Source: Variovorax sp.
GTDB lineage: Bacteria > Pseudomonadota > Gammaproteobacteria > Burkholderiales > Burkholderiaceae_C
Direction: 5' to 3'
Assembly: GCA_017744935.1 (NCBI GenBank)
Contig: JAGIAI010000024.1
Location: 1-64,000, forward strand
DNA length: 64,000 nt
Shown: piece after piece, positions 38,824 to 47,217 of the stretch
How positions within the stretch are numbered: the stretch's first letter is position 1
How the letters are laid out: every line of letters starts with the position of its first letter
Program-made: the position numbers and the translations under genes
Notes under the pieces: model-generated
Seen by the model: only the letters and a program-made list of their open reading frames with translations
Databases searched by the model: none
What the model was told of the DNA's origin: nothing

Positions 38824-39597
38824 ATGACCGACGCAGTCACGACACACGCAGGCACGGACACCATCATCCGGCTCGAGGCGGTGAACAAGTGGTACGGCAC
38901 CTTCCAGGTGCTGACCGACATCGACCTTTCGGTGCGCACCGGCGAACGCATCGTGATCTGCGGCCCCTCGGGCTCGGGCAAGTCGACGCTGATTCGCTGC
39001 ATCAACCGTCTGGAGACGGTGCAGAAGGGTCGCATCGAGGTCGACGGCATCGAGCTCACGGCCGGCGGCAAGAACGTCGATGCGGTGCGTGCCGAGGTCG
39101 GCATGGTGTTCCAGCAGTTCAACCTGTTCCCGCATCTCACCATCCTGCAGAACTGCACGCTGGCGCCGATGCGCTCGCGCGGCATGTCGAAGGCGCAGGC
39201 GGAAGAGGTCGCGATGAAGTACCTCACCCGCGTGCGCATTCCGGACCAGGCGCACAAGTACCCGAGCCAGCTTTCCGGCGGCCAGCAGCAGCGCGTGGCC
39301 ATCGCGCGTGCGCTCTGCATGTCGCCGAAGATCATGTTGTTCGACGAGCCCACTTCGGCGCTCGATCCCGAAATGGTCAAGGAAGTGCTCGACACCATGA
39401 TCGGCCTCGCCGAAGACGGCATGACCATGCTGTGCGTCACGCATGAAATGGGTTTCGCGCGGAGCGTGGCCGATCGCGTGATCTTCATGGCGGACGGCAA
39501 GATCATCGAGCAGGGCGCGCCGACCGAGTTCTTCGGCAATCCGAAGCACGAGAAGACCCGGCAGTTCCTTGGCCAGATCCTGAGCTCGCATCACTGA
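38824..39597 (+). CDS. ABC transporter ATP-binding protein
   Basis: 257 residues. Walker [11 protein letters not shown]-loop [10 protein letters not shown], signature LSGGQQQR, Walker [15 protein letters not shown] and H-loop [10 protein letters not shown] are all intact, as in GlnQ/HisP. It drives the two permeases just upstream. Its TGA overlaps the ATG of kguE by one base (TGATG), which ties transporter expression directly to the catabolic genes. Confidence 0.94.
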   Translation: MTDAVTTHAGTDTIIRLEAVNKWYGTFQVLTDIDLSVRTGERIVICGPSGSGKSTLIRCINRLETVQKGRIEVDGIELTAGGKNVDAVRAEVGMVFQQFNLFPHLTILQNCTLAPMRSRGMSKAQAEEVAMKYLTRVRIPDQAHKYPSQLSGGQQQRVAIARALCMSPKIMLFDEPTSALDPEMVKEVLDTMIGLAEDGMTMLCVTHEMGFARSVADRVIFMADGKIIEQGAPTEFFGNPKHEKTRQFLGQILSSHH

Positions 39598-40349
39598 TGG
39601 CCACGCCGGTCCTCATTTCTCTTTCATCCTTCGGTGCTGCGGAGATCGGCCGCCACGGGCAGCTCTGGTGCGCGCAGCTTGCGAAGGCGGCTGGCGCGGA
39701 CAGCGTCGAGGTGCGCGGCGAGCTGCTGCGCGATCCCGCCGCCGAACTGCCGGCGCTGGCCGGTCTCGCAACTGTCTTTTCGAGCCCTGAAGGACTTTTC
39801 GCCCAGGGTGGTGACCTTGACGAAGCGGCGCTCGACCGGGGCATCGCGGCGGCAACCATGCTGGGTGCAGCACGGCTGAAGATGGCGATCGGTGACTTCG
39901 GTCCGTCGTCGCACGGACCATTGACCGGTCTCAAGGCCCGCCTGGCTGAAACCTCGATCGAACTCGTCATCGAGAACGACCAGACCGTATCCGCCGGCAC
40001 CTTGCCCGCGCTGCGGGCTTTCTTCGATGCAGCCGATTGCGTCGGGCTGGAGCTCGGAATGACCTTCGACATGGGCAACTGGCACTGGCTTGGCGAGTGT
40101 CCGCTGCAGGCCGCGCAGGCGCTGGGCCATCGAGTGCGCTACGTGCATTGCAAGGGCGTGCAGCGTCTGCCGGCGAAGTGGGTCGCGGTGCCGCTGGCCG
40201 ATTCGATCGCGCCGTGGCGCTCGGTGCTGCGCGCGCTGCCGGCGGATGTGCCGCATGCCATCGAATACCCGTTGATCGGCGATGATCTGCTCGCTGTCAC
40301 GCGCGACCAGATCGCGCACATCCGATCACTGCGATACACAACAACATGA
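39597..40349 (+). CDS. kguE: KguE-like sugar epimerase/isomerase of 2-ketogluconate catabolism
   Basis: 250 residues of the xylose-isomerase-like TIM-barrel family. Segments VLISLSSFGAAEIGRHGQ, LVIENDQTVSAGT, GMTFDMGNWHWLGECP, VRYVHCKGVQR and HAIEYPLIGDD match what I recall of Pseudomonas KguE. Metal-binding residues would be the Glu of VIEND, the Asp of TFDMGN, the His of VHCK and the Glu of AIEYP. The precise reaction in the pathway is unsettled. It overlaps both neighbours (TGATG in, ATGA out), so it is translated in a chain with the ABC ATPase and kguK. Confidence 0.82.
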   Translation: MATPVLISLSSFGAAEIGRHGQLWCAQLAKAAGADSVEVRGELLRDPAAELPALAGLATVFSSPEGLFAQGGDLDEAALDRGIAAATMLGAARLKMAIGDFGPSSHGPLTGLKARLAETSIELVIENDQTVSAGTLPALRAFFDAADCVGLELGMTFDMGNWHWLGECPLQAAQALGHRVRYVHCKGVQRLPAKWVAVPLADSIAPWRSVLRALPADVPHAIEYPLIGDDLLAVTRDQIAHIRSLRYTTT

Positions 40350-41296
40350 CTTCATCTGCCTTCGATGTCGCTCTGTTCGGCGAGGCCATGCTGCTGCTGG
40401 TCGCCGACCAGCCCGGCCCGATCGAGAACGCCACCGCTTTCCACAAGCGCACTGCCGGCGCTGAAACCAACGTGGCCATCGGCCTCGCTCGCCTCGGTCT
40501 GAAGGTCGGCTGGGCGAGCCGCCTCGGCACCGATTCGATGGGGCGCGCCCTGCTGGCCACGATGAAGGCGGAGGGCATCGATTGCTCGCACGTCATCAGC
40601 GACGCGACACAGCGCACCGGCCTGCAGTTCAAGGGCCGCGTGACCGACGGCAGCGATCCGCCGGTCGAGTCGCACCGCAAGGGCTCGGCTGCAAGCTACA
40701 TGGGTCCGGTCGATGTCGACGAAGACTGGCTGCGCTCGGCGCGCCACCTGCATGCCACCGGCGTATTCGCGGCAATCTCCGAGACGAGCCTTCAGGCCGC
40801 GATCAAGTCGATGGACGTGATGCGCGCAGCCGGCCACACCATTTCCTTCGATCCCAACCTGCGCCCGACGCTCTGGTCCTCGCCGGAGGTGATGCGGCAC
40901 TGGATCAACGACCTCGCTGCCCGCGCCGACTGGGTGCTGCCCGGCATCGAGGAGGGCCTGATCCTGACCGGCCACGACACGCCGGAAGCCATCGCGCGCT
41001 TCTACCGCGAGCGCGGCGCGAAACTGGTGGTGGTCAAGCTCGGCGCCAAGGGCGCCTACTACGACAGCGATGTCGCGGGCACCGGCATCGTGGAAGGCTT
41101 TCCGGTCAAGGAAGTGATCGACACCGTCGGCGCTGGTGACGGATTCGCCGCCGGCGTGGTCAGCGCCTTGCTCGAAGGCAAGTCGGTGCCTGAAGCCGTT
41201 CGCCGCGGCGCGTGGATCGGCGCGCGCGCAGTGCAAGTGCTGGGTGACACCGAAGGCCTTCCTACGCGCAAGCAACTCGAGGAGGCCAACCTGTGA
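40346..41296 (+). CDS. kguK: 2-ketogluconate kinase (PfkB family)
   Basis: 316 residues. PfkB-type sugar kinase: N-terminal substrate signature TAGAETNVAIGLARLGLKVG, and the C-terminal ATP/anion-hole motif DTVGAGDGFAAG with catalytic base D265. By fold it could also be 2-keto-3-deoxygluconate kinase (KdgK); the flanking kguE and kguD and the PtxS-type operator favour 2-ketogluconate, giving 2-keto-6-phosphogluconate. ATGA overlap with kguE and GTGA overlap with kguD. Confidence 0.82.
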   Translation: MTSSAFDVALFGEAMLLLVADQPGPIENATAFHKRTAGAETNVAIGLARLGLKVGWASRLGTDSMGRALLATMKAEGIDCSHVISDATQRTGLQFKGRVTDGSDPPVESHRKGSAASYMGPVDVDEDWLRSARHLHATGVFAAISETSLQAAIKSMDVMRAAGHTISFDPNLRPTLWSSPEVMRHWINDLAARADWVLPGIEEGLILTGHDTPEAIARFYRERGAKLVVVKLGAKGAYYDSDVAGTGIVEGFPVKEVIDTVGAGDGFAAGVVSALLEGKSVPEAVRRGAWIGARAVQVLGDTEGLPTRKQLEEANL

Positions 41297-42279
41297 CACG
41301 TAAGAAGATTCTCGTCTTTCGCGAGTTGCCCGACGACCAGCTCGAGCGGCTCAGGGCCGAGCATGAAGTCACCGTCGCCAATCCGCGCATCGACGCGCAG
41401 CGCGAGGCTTTCGATGCCGCGCTGCCTCTCGCGCAGGGCCTGATCGGTTCGAGCTTTCCCGTCGACGATGCGCTGCTGGCGCGCGCGCCGCAACTCGAAG
41501 TGGTCTCCAGCGTGTCGGTCGGCGTCGACAACTACGCGCTCGCCGCGCTGCATGCGCGCGGCATCATGCTGTGCCACACCCCAGGTGTGCTCGACGAGAC
41601 CGTGGCGGACACGGTCTTCGCGCTGCTGATGGCGACCAGCCGCCGGGTGGTCGAGCTTTCGAACCTCGTGCGCGAGGGCCGATGGACGCAGAACATCGGT
41701 GAAGACTTGTTTGGCTTCGACGTACACGGCAAGACGATTGGCCTGCTGGGCTTCGGCCGCATCGGGCAGGCGATCGCGCGCCGTGCCTCGCTCGGCTTCG
41801 GCATGCCGGTGCTCTATCACGCACGCCGGACTGTGGACCTTGCCGCGCAGGCGCCCGAGTTGCAGGGACGCGCGCTGCACACGCCGCAGGGCGAGCTTCT
41901 TGCGCGCGCCGATTTCGTGGTCGCGATGCTGCCGCTGTCGGACAGCACGCGCGGCATGATCGACGCCCGCGTGTTCGACGCGATGAAGCCGGGCGCGATC
42001 TTCATCAACGGTGGACGCGGCGCCACGGTGCGCGAAGACGCCTTGCTCGCCGCGCTCGACAGTGGCCGCTTGCGGGCCGCCGGACTCGATGTCTTCGCCA
42101 CCGAACCCCTGCCCAAGGATTCGCCGCTGCGCACCCACCCGCGCGTGACGCCGCTGCCGCACGTCGGCTCGGCCACGCACGAGACGCGCCATGCAATGGC
42201 CGAGCTCGCGACGACGAATCTGCTGCGTGCCCTGGCGGGCGAGCGTCCGCTGGCGGTCTACGACACGGCCGCCGCTTGA
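41293..42279 (+). CDS. kguD: 2-ketogluconate-6-phosphate reductase (D-2-hydroxyacid dehydrogenase family)
   Basis: 328 residues with a GTG start overlapping the kguK stop (GTGA). The NAD(P)-binding domain has GLLGFGRIGQAIARRASLGF. Catalytic Arg, Glu and His of the family are in INGGRGATVRE, FATEPLPKDSPL and LPHVGSATHETR. In the kgu pathway it reduces 2-keto-6-phosphogluconate to 6-phosphogluconate, feeding Entner-Doudoroff. Without the context it would be called glyoxylate/hydroxypyruvate reductase, and such side activity is common in the family. Confidence 0.82.
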   Translation: MTRKKILVFRELPDDQLERLRAEHEVTVANPRIDAQREAFDAALPLAQGLIGSSFPVDDALLARAPQLEVVSSVSVGVDNYALAALHARGIMLCHTPGVLDETVADTVFALLMATSRRVVELSNLVREGRWTQNIGEDLFGFDVHGKTIGLLGFGRIGQAIARRASLGFGMPVLYHARRTVDLAAQAPELQGRALHTPQGELLARADFVVAMLPLSDSTRGMIDARVFDAMKPGAIFINGGRGATVREDALLAALDSGRLRAAGLDVFATEPLPKDSPLRTHPRVTPLPHVGSATHETRHAMAELATTNLLRALAGERPLAVYDTAAA

Positions 42280-42293
42280 ACGCGAGAACACCC

Positions 42294-43313
42294 ATGCAGC
42301 GCTCGGCCCGCGCGACCATCGCCGATGTCGCCAAGGTGGCGGGCGTCTCCAAGGCCACCGTTTCGCGCTTTCTCAACCATCGCGAACGGCTGCTGAGCCC
42401 GGACATCGCCGCGCGTGTCGAAGCCGCCGTCGCCCAGCTCGACTACACGCCGAGCCCGATGGCCCAGGCGCTGAGCCACGGCCGCTCGCGACTCATCGGC
42501 CTGATCGTGGCCGACATCACCAATCCTTATTCGGTCGCGGTGCTGCGCGGCGCCGAGAAGGCCTGCCAAGACGCCGGCTACCTGGTGATGCTGTTCAACC
42601 TCGGCAACGACATCGATCGCGAACGCGAAGCCATCGATGCGCTGGCCGGCTACCAGGTCGACGGATTCATCCTCAACACGCTGGGCCGGGGGGTGGGTCT
42701 CGCCGACGCCGAGGCGCTGCATGGCAAGCCAGCGGTGCTGGTGGACCGTCGGCATGCGGGCATGCACACCGACTTCGTCTCCCTCGACAACGGCGCGGCC
42801 ATGAAGGCGGCCTGCGGTCATCTGGTCGAAGGCGGATTCCGCGAACTGCTCTACATCACGGAGCCGCTCAAGGGCGTGAGCTCGCGGCGCGAACGCGCGA
42901 CCGCCTTCGGTGGCTGCATGGCTGCGCACGAGCCGCGCGTGACCGGCGAGGTGTTCGAGTGCACGGGCGAAGACAGCGACAGCCTCGATGCGGCGCTGCG
43001 GGCGCTGCACAAGCGTGCCAAACGCGGCCGGCGCGTAGCAGTGCTCGCCGGCAATGCAGTCGTGACGCTGCGCGTCGCGAGTGCGATGGCAAGGCTGGGC
43101 CTGCGCTTTGGCACCGATATCGGCTTCGTGGGTTTCGATGACCCCGAGTGGGCGCCGCTCATCGGCCCCGGCCTGAGCGCCATTGCACAACCCACCGATG
43201 CGATTGGCCGAACGGCTGCGACCTGCCTGATCGAGCGCCTCCAGGGCCTCGAAGGGCCGCCGAGGCAGTTGCTGCTGCCGGGTGAGTTGATTGTTCGAGG
43301 TTCGTCAGGCTGA
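42294..43313 (+). CDS. ptxS: LacI-family repressor, PtxS-like
   Basis: 339 residues from ATG 42294; a TTG at 42276 overlapping the kguD stop would add six residues. The helix-turn-helix is at the N terminus (TIADVAKVAGVSKATVSRFL, residues 8-27), followed by the hinge helix SPMAQALSHG and a periplasmic-binding-protein-like sensor domain (LIGLIVADITNPYSVAVLRG onward). Being last in the operon, with a perfect LacI-type palindrome at the operon promoter, it is most simply an autoregulated local repressor responding to 2-ketogluconate or its phosphate. The name rests on operator and neighbours rather than on detailed sequence recall. Its 3' end overlaps the convergent cyclase gene by 9 bp. Confidence 0.78.
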   Translation: MQRSARATIADVAKVAGVSKATVSRFLNHRERLLSPDIAARVEAAVAQLDYTPSPMAQALSHGRSRLIGLIVADITNPYSVAVLRGAEKACQDAGYLVMLFNLGNDIDREREAIDALAGYQVDGFILNTLGRGVGLADAEALHGKPAVLVDRRHAGMHTDFVSLDNGAAMKAACGHLVEGGFRELLYITEPLKGVSSRRERATAFGGCMAAHEPRVTGEVFECTGEDSDSLDAALRALHKRAKRGRRVAVLAGNAVVTLRVASAMARLGLRFGTDIGFVGFDDPEWAPLIGPGLSAIAQPTDAIGRTAATCLIERLQGLEGPPRQLLLPGELIVRGSSG

Positions 43314-44102
43314 TCCGCCGACCGCTTCCTCTACCAGCGCCAGCACCCGCAACGGACTGCCCGAGCCTTCCTGGATCTTCAGCGGAGCCGACACGATGAG
43401 CGCGCCGGTCGGCGGCAGCTGATCGAGGTTCTTCAGGCATTGCAGCCCGTAGCGGTTGGCCCCGTGCATCAGCGTGTGGCACGGGTACGCCAGGGGCCAG
43501 GCATAAGACTGTCCCGCATCGGTGTTGATCGTCTCCACCCCGAAGCCGTGCACTTTGCGTTCGTGGATCAGCCATTCGACGGCGGCCTGCGTCGGTCCCG
43601 GCGTGTGCGCGCCGTCGTCGTGCATGTTGACGAAGGCAGCCGGGTCGGCGAGGCGCTTGGACCAATCGGTGCGCAGCAGCACCCAGGCGCCTTCGGGAAT
43701 GCGCCCGTGCGTGGCTTCCCATGCCTGGAGGAAGTCGACCGTCAGCAGCCAGTCCGCGTTCTGCGCGACTTCCGCGCTCGCATCGACCACGACGGCCGGC
43801 GCGATGAAGTTGTCGGGCGCGATGGTGTCGACGGTGTTGCGTTGATGGTCCTTGCCGGTGACCCAGTGCGCGGGCGCGTCGAAATGCGTGCCGGTGTGTT
43901 CGCCGCAGGAGAAGTTGTTCCAGTACCAGCCGGGGCCGGCTTCGTCGTAGTGGGAGATACGCTCCATCTTGAAGGCCGACACCTGCCCGAACTGCGGCGG
44001 GAGTTGCAAGGCGGGAAAGTCCTCGCTCAACGTGTGGGTGAGGTCGATGGTGCGAACGGTGCGGTTGCGCATTGCATGCGCGAGCTGGGTCAGGAGGCTC
44101 AT
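43305..44102 (-). CDS. Cyclase family metal-dependent hydrolase
   Basis: 265 residues of the kynurenine-formamidase/isatin-hydrolase-like cyclase family. The metal motif is GEHTGTHFDAPAHW (H69, H73, D75, H79). An upstream DLTHTLSEDFP and a downstream VETINTDAGQSYAW are typical. Members hydrolyse amide bonds of aromatic amides with manganese or zinc. It is the last gene of a minus-strand operon of PLP enzyme, START-like protein, Bug receptor and RidA homologue, so it probably acts on an amide or lactam intermediate of the same unknown pathway. No signal peptide. Confidence 0.86.
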   Translation of the reverse strand: MSLLTQLAHAMRNRTVRTIDLTHTLSEDFPALQLPPQFGQVSAFKMERISHYDEAGPGWYWNNFSCGEHTGTHFDAPAHWVTGKDHQRNTVDTIAPDNFIAPAVVVDASAEVAQNADWLLTVDFLQAWEATHGRIPEGAWVLLRTDWSKRLADPAAFVNMHDDGAHTPGPTQAAVEWLIHERKVHGFGVETINTDAGQSYAWPLAYPCHTLMHGANRYGLQCLKNLDQLPPTGALIVSAPLKIQEGSGSPLRVLALVEEAVGGSA

Positions 44103-44147
44103 CGGTGGGGTCCAGTCAAAGAGGAACAGACAAGGAAAAAGAAGGGG

Positions 44148-44537
44148 TCATGCAGCGCGACGCGCGGTCACTTCGATCTCGACCTTGGCGCCTTCCACCG
44201 CGAGCGGACTGCACACGGTGGTGTTGGCCGGGCGGTTCGCGCCGAGACGCCGGCGCAGCACCTGGCTGACGGCGATGACGTCATTGCGGTCCGGAACGTA
44301 GACCCGAACTCGGACGACATCTGCGAGGCTTGATCGCGCTTCGGCGAGCGCGCTCTCGATCGTGTCCAGTGCGAGTTCGCTTTGCCGCTCGACACTCTCG
44401 GGAAAGGTGCCCGTCTGGAAGTCCTGGCCGATCGTGCCGGAGACGAAGACCCATTCGCCATCGATCACCGCGCGCGAGTAGCCTGCCAGTTCTTCCCATT
44501 GCGATCCGCTCCGGATGAATTGCCGGGAGGCGGTCAT
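44148..44537 (-). CDS. RidA-family protein lacking the catalytic arginine
   Basis: 129 residues with the YjgF/RidA chorismate-mutase-like fold (VIDGEWVFVSGTIGQDFQTG, SLADVVRVRVYVPDR, VEGAKVEIEV). The arginine that true imine deaminases use to bind the substrate carboxylate (R105 of E. coli RidA) is Asn here (N105, in NRPANTTV), which places it in a non-canonical Rid subgroup. Start ATG 44537 is used; the longer open frame runs through the intergenic element. Function in the operon is uncertain: perhaps a binding protein or a different hydrolase. Confidence 0.82.
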   Translation of the reverse strand: MTASRQFIRSGSQWEELAGYSRAVIDGEWVFVSGTIGQDFQTGTFPESVERQSELALDTIESALAEARSSLADVVRVRVYVPDRNDVIAVSQVLRRRLGANRPANTTVCSPLAVEGAKVEIEVTARRAA

Positions 44538-44598
44538 TGGGCGCCCCCCGTGCGCCGCACTGCGGTGCGAGCCCCCTTCGGAGCGGCCGGGCGGGAAC
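44538..44598 (-). repeat. Possible intergenic repeat unit between Bug and RidA genes
   Basis: 61 bp filling the whole gap, C/G-rich, with the palindrome CCGCACTGCGG at its centre. It begins directly after the Bug stop codon and ends at the RidA ATG. I recall similar sequences repeated in Variovorax genomes, but only one copy is in this window. Confidence 0.4.
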
Positions 44599-45603
44599 TC
44601 ATGACGCCTTGAAGCCCGATTCGCGGATGACCTTGCCCCAGGTCGCGTTCGCATCGATGACCCATTGCTCGACTTCCTTGCCTGAGGCGGGGGTCACTTC
44701 GTTGCCCATCTTGGCAAGGCGTTCCTGCAGGTCCGGCTGCGCGAGCACCTCCTTCACCGCGCGCTCGAATGGCGCAATGAAATCAGCCGGCACGCCTTTC
44801 GGACCGAAGAACGCGAGCCACGGGTTCTTGTCGATGCCGTTGAAGCCCAGTTCACGGAAGGTCGGTATCTCGGGTGCGGTCTTGCTGCGCTCTTCACCCG
44901 AACTCGCGAGGATGCGTACTTTGCCGGCCCGGTGGTACTCGATCAATTCGGTCATCGACGCGATGCCGATGGGAACCTGGCCGGCGAGCAAGTCCTGCAC
45001 CATCGGAGCGCCGCCTTTGTACGGCACCGAGTTCATCGGTACGCCGAAGGACTTGCCGATCACATGCCCGATGAACTGCGGAACGCTGCCGGCGGCGGGC
45101 ACGCCGTAGTTGGCTTCGGAAGGGTGCGCCTTGAGCCACGCGCCAAGCTCCGCCATCGACTTCACGCCGGTGGCCGCGCTGACGGCGAGCACGTTGTAAT
45201 AGCCGGCCACGCCTGCGAGCGGCGTGAAGTCCTTGACCGGGTCGTAGCCCGCCGCGGCGACGGTCAGGGGAACGATCACCTGCGTATGGTCGATCGACAG
45301 CATGATCGTCGAGCCGTCCGCAGGCGCCGCTTTGAGCAACTGCGCCGCGATCTGTCCGCCCGCGCCGGGCTTGTTGTCGACGACGAAGACCTGCCCGTTC
45401 ATCGCCTTTCCGAGCTTGTCGATGATCGCGCGCGCCACCACGTCGGTCGCGCCGCCGGGCGGGAAGCCCACCAGCACGCGGATCGGCCCGCTGTAGGCCT
45501 TGGCGGCAGCGCTCAGTGGCGACGAGAGCGCCGGCGCGATCAGTGATGCGGCAAGAGCCTGGCTGAACTGGCGTCGATTCATGCGGAAAGTCCTCGTGGT
45601 CAT
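44599..45603 (-). CDS. Bug-family (tripartite tricarboxylate transporter) solute receptor
   Basis: 334 residues. Twin-arginine-like start MNRRQFSQALAASLIAPALS precedes the receptor. Bug signatures are IRVLVGFPPGGATDVVARAI, VFVVDNKPGAGGQIAAQLL, MLSIDHTQVIVP and VPYKGGAPMVQDLLAGQVPI. These periplasmic proteins bind small carboxylates or amino acids; in Burkholderiales many are orphan receptors without local membrane partners, as here. The ATG at 45603 overlaps the upstream stop (ATGA), which favours it over the internal ATG at 45582. Confidence 0.9.
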   Translation of the reverse strand: MTTRTFRMNRRQFSQALAASLIAPALSSPLSAAAKAYSGPIRVLVGFPPGGATDVVARAIIDKLGKAMNGQVFVVDNKPGAGGQIAAQLLKAAPADGSTIMLSIDHTQVIVPLTVAAAGYDPVKDFTPLAGVAGYYNVLAVSAATGVKSMAELGAWLKAHPSEANYGVPAAGSVPQFIGHVIGKSFGVPMNSVPYKGGAPMVQDLLAGQVPIGIASMTELIEYHRAGKVRILASSGEERSKTAPEIPTFRELGFNGIDKNPWLAFFGPKGVPADFIAPFERAVKEVLAQPDLQERLAKMGNEVTPASGKEVEQWVIDANATWGKVIRESGFKAS

Positions 45604-46049
45604 GATGAGTGATGGGATTTCGGATCGAGTTGCGACTGGATCAGCAGCACTTCAACTTCGTGGCAGCGCACGAGGCGCAGCCAACGGGCGTCGTCCATGT
45701 CGGGTGTGCGCGATGCATGCAGGCTGACGCGACAGCAACCATCGCCTTCGCCGAACGCCGTGCCGGGTTCGACCGTCGCATGGATGCGCGGGCTCAGTGT
45801 TTGGGGCGAGCCGCCCACGTGGTAGATGACCGTCATCCGCTCCGCATCGGCAACTGGGCGGACCCAGCCCGGCTGCCCGTCGAAGAGCGAATGGCCTTGC
45901 ACCACGCCGTTGCCGACATCGCGTGTCTGCCAGCAGCCGAGCGCCCAACGGCCGAGCTGCACGCCGTCGGCCAGGAAGGCGAGGGCGCGCGCCGCAGGGA
46001 CGTGGCAGATGACCGATGCGCTATGCGAGTTGGAGGGCATGCTGATCAC
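45600..46049 (-). CDS. START/SRPBCC-like protein (tentative)
   Basis: 149 residues. The pattern SVICHVPAARALAFLADGVQLGRWALGCW resembles the first strand and lid helices of SRPBCC (polyketide-cyclase/START) domains, but I cannot confirm the family. No signal peptide. GTG 46049 overlaps the PLP-enzyme stop in a GTGA; an ATG nine bases later is the alternative start. The 3' end overlaps the Bug gene. The tight coupling on both sides marks it as a pathway component, perhaps binding a hydrophobic intermediate. Confidence 0.7.
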   Translation of the reverse strand: MISMPSNSHSASVICHVPAARALAFLADGVQLGRWALGCWQTRDVGNGVVQGHSLFDGQPGWVRPVADAERMTVIYHVGGSPQTLSPRIHATVEPGTAFGEGDGCCRVSLHASRTPDMDDARWLRLVRCHEVEVLLIQSQLDPKSHHSS

Positions 46050-47182
46050 CGCGTCAGCCGCGCCAGTTCGCGCAGGGCGCCGACGACATCCTCAGCCGTG
46101 TTGTAGAAGTGCGGCGCGATGCGGATCACGTCGTTGCGCGCGGACACCACGTAGCCGGACTGCAGCATCCGCGCCTCGACCTCGGCGGCGTTCGGGATGC
46201 GAATCGCGGTGTTCGCGCCTTTCGCGCCAGGCGCCTTCGGGCTCACGACCTCGAGGCCGAGGCGCGGGGCCTCTTCGAGCGCGACCGCGGAGAGATGGCT
46301 CAGGTAGTCCTCGATGGCCGGTACGCCGATCTCGTTGATGAGGCCGATGCTCGCCCGCGCCACGCTTGCACACATCATGGGCGGTGTCCCGGTGTTGAAA
46401 CGCACGGCACCGTCTGCGAAATCCAGCTTGGCCGGATTGAATTCGAATGGGTTTACCCGGCCGAACCAGCCGGTCACGCTGGGCGTGAGCTGCCGCGCGA
46501 GCTCGGGCCGCACATAGAGGAAGGCGATGCCCGGAATGCCCAGCAAGTACTTCTGCGCACCGGCGGCAAGGATGTCGACCTGCTGCGCGCGCGCATCGAT
46601 CGCGATCGAGCCGGCCGACTGATAGGCATCGACGAACTGCACCGCACCGTGGTCGCGCGCCGCGCGCCCGGTGGCGGCGATGTCCACGATCTGGCCGTCG
46701 TAGAAGCAGGCCTGCGACACCGACACCAGCGCGGTGCGGCTGTCGATCGCGCCGATCACCTTGTGCGTCATATCGCTGGCACCGGGCTGCGCCTGTACGA
46801 AGCGCACCTGCGCGCCGCGCGCCTGCTGCGCCAGCCACACGTGGCAGATCGACGGGAAATCGAGGCTGCCAGTGACGATGTCGCGCCGCTCGCCGCCGAA
46901 GCGCAGCGCGGACGCGATGCTCGAAGCCGCATCCGACACGCTGCCGAGGACCGCGATGTCATCGGTATCGGCATGGATCATGCGAGCGAACTCGGCCCGT
47001 GCGAGCGCCACCTGGTCCATCCAGTAGCCCCAGTCGGCGCCGCGCCGCATCCAAACGTCCAGGTAGTCGTCGATCGCGCGCTTGACCGGCAGGCTGAGCG
47101 CGCTTTGCGAGCAACTGGACAGCTGGATGGTGTTCTCCAGAATGGGGAAGAGCTTTCGGTACGAAGAAAATGGATGTGTCAT
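46046..47182 (-). CDS. Class V PLP-dependent aminotransferase-fold enzyme
   Basis: 378 residues. The fold-type I class V signature includes QLSSCSQSALSLPVKRAIDD at the start, SVSQACFYDGQIVDIAATGR, and DILAAGAQKYLLGIPGIAFL with the PLP-binding lysine K211. The family includes cysteine desulfurases, kynureninases and isopenicillin-N epimerases; this one does not clearly match any. It heads a five-gene operon and is divergent from the Crp/Fnr gene by 35 bp. A role in cleaving or deaminating an amino acid taken up with the Bug receptor is an inference. Confidence 0.84.
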   Translation of the reverse strand: MTHPFSSYRKLFPILENTIQLSSCSQSALSLPVKRAIDDYLDVWMRRGADWGYWMDQVALARAEFARMIHADTDDIAVLGSVSDAASSIASALRFGGERRDIVTGSLDFPSICHVWLAQQARGAQVRFVQAQPGASDMTHKVIGAIDSRTALVSVSQACFYDGQIVDIAATGRAARDHGAVQFVDAYQSAGSIAIDARAQQVDILAAGAQKYLLGIPGIAFLYVRPELARQLTPSVTGWFGRVNPFEFNPAKLDFADGAVRFNTGTPPMMCASVARASIGLINEIGVPAIEDYLSHLSAVALEEAPRLGLEVVSPKAPGAKGANTAIRIPNAAEVEARMLQSGYVVSARNDVIRIAPHFYNTAEDVVGALRELARLTR

Positions 47183-47217
47183 GAACTTGCCTTGTGAAGC
47201 GACAAGGCCTTGAGGCG

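Noticed and set aside
40346-41296. Assignment as 2-keto-3-deoxygluconate kinase (KdgK)
   Set aside because: Possible from the fold alone, but neighbouring kguE and kguD and the PtxS-type operator fit 2-ketogluconate kinase better.
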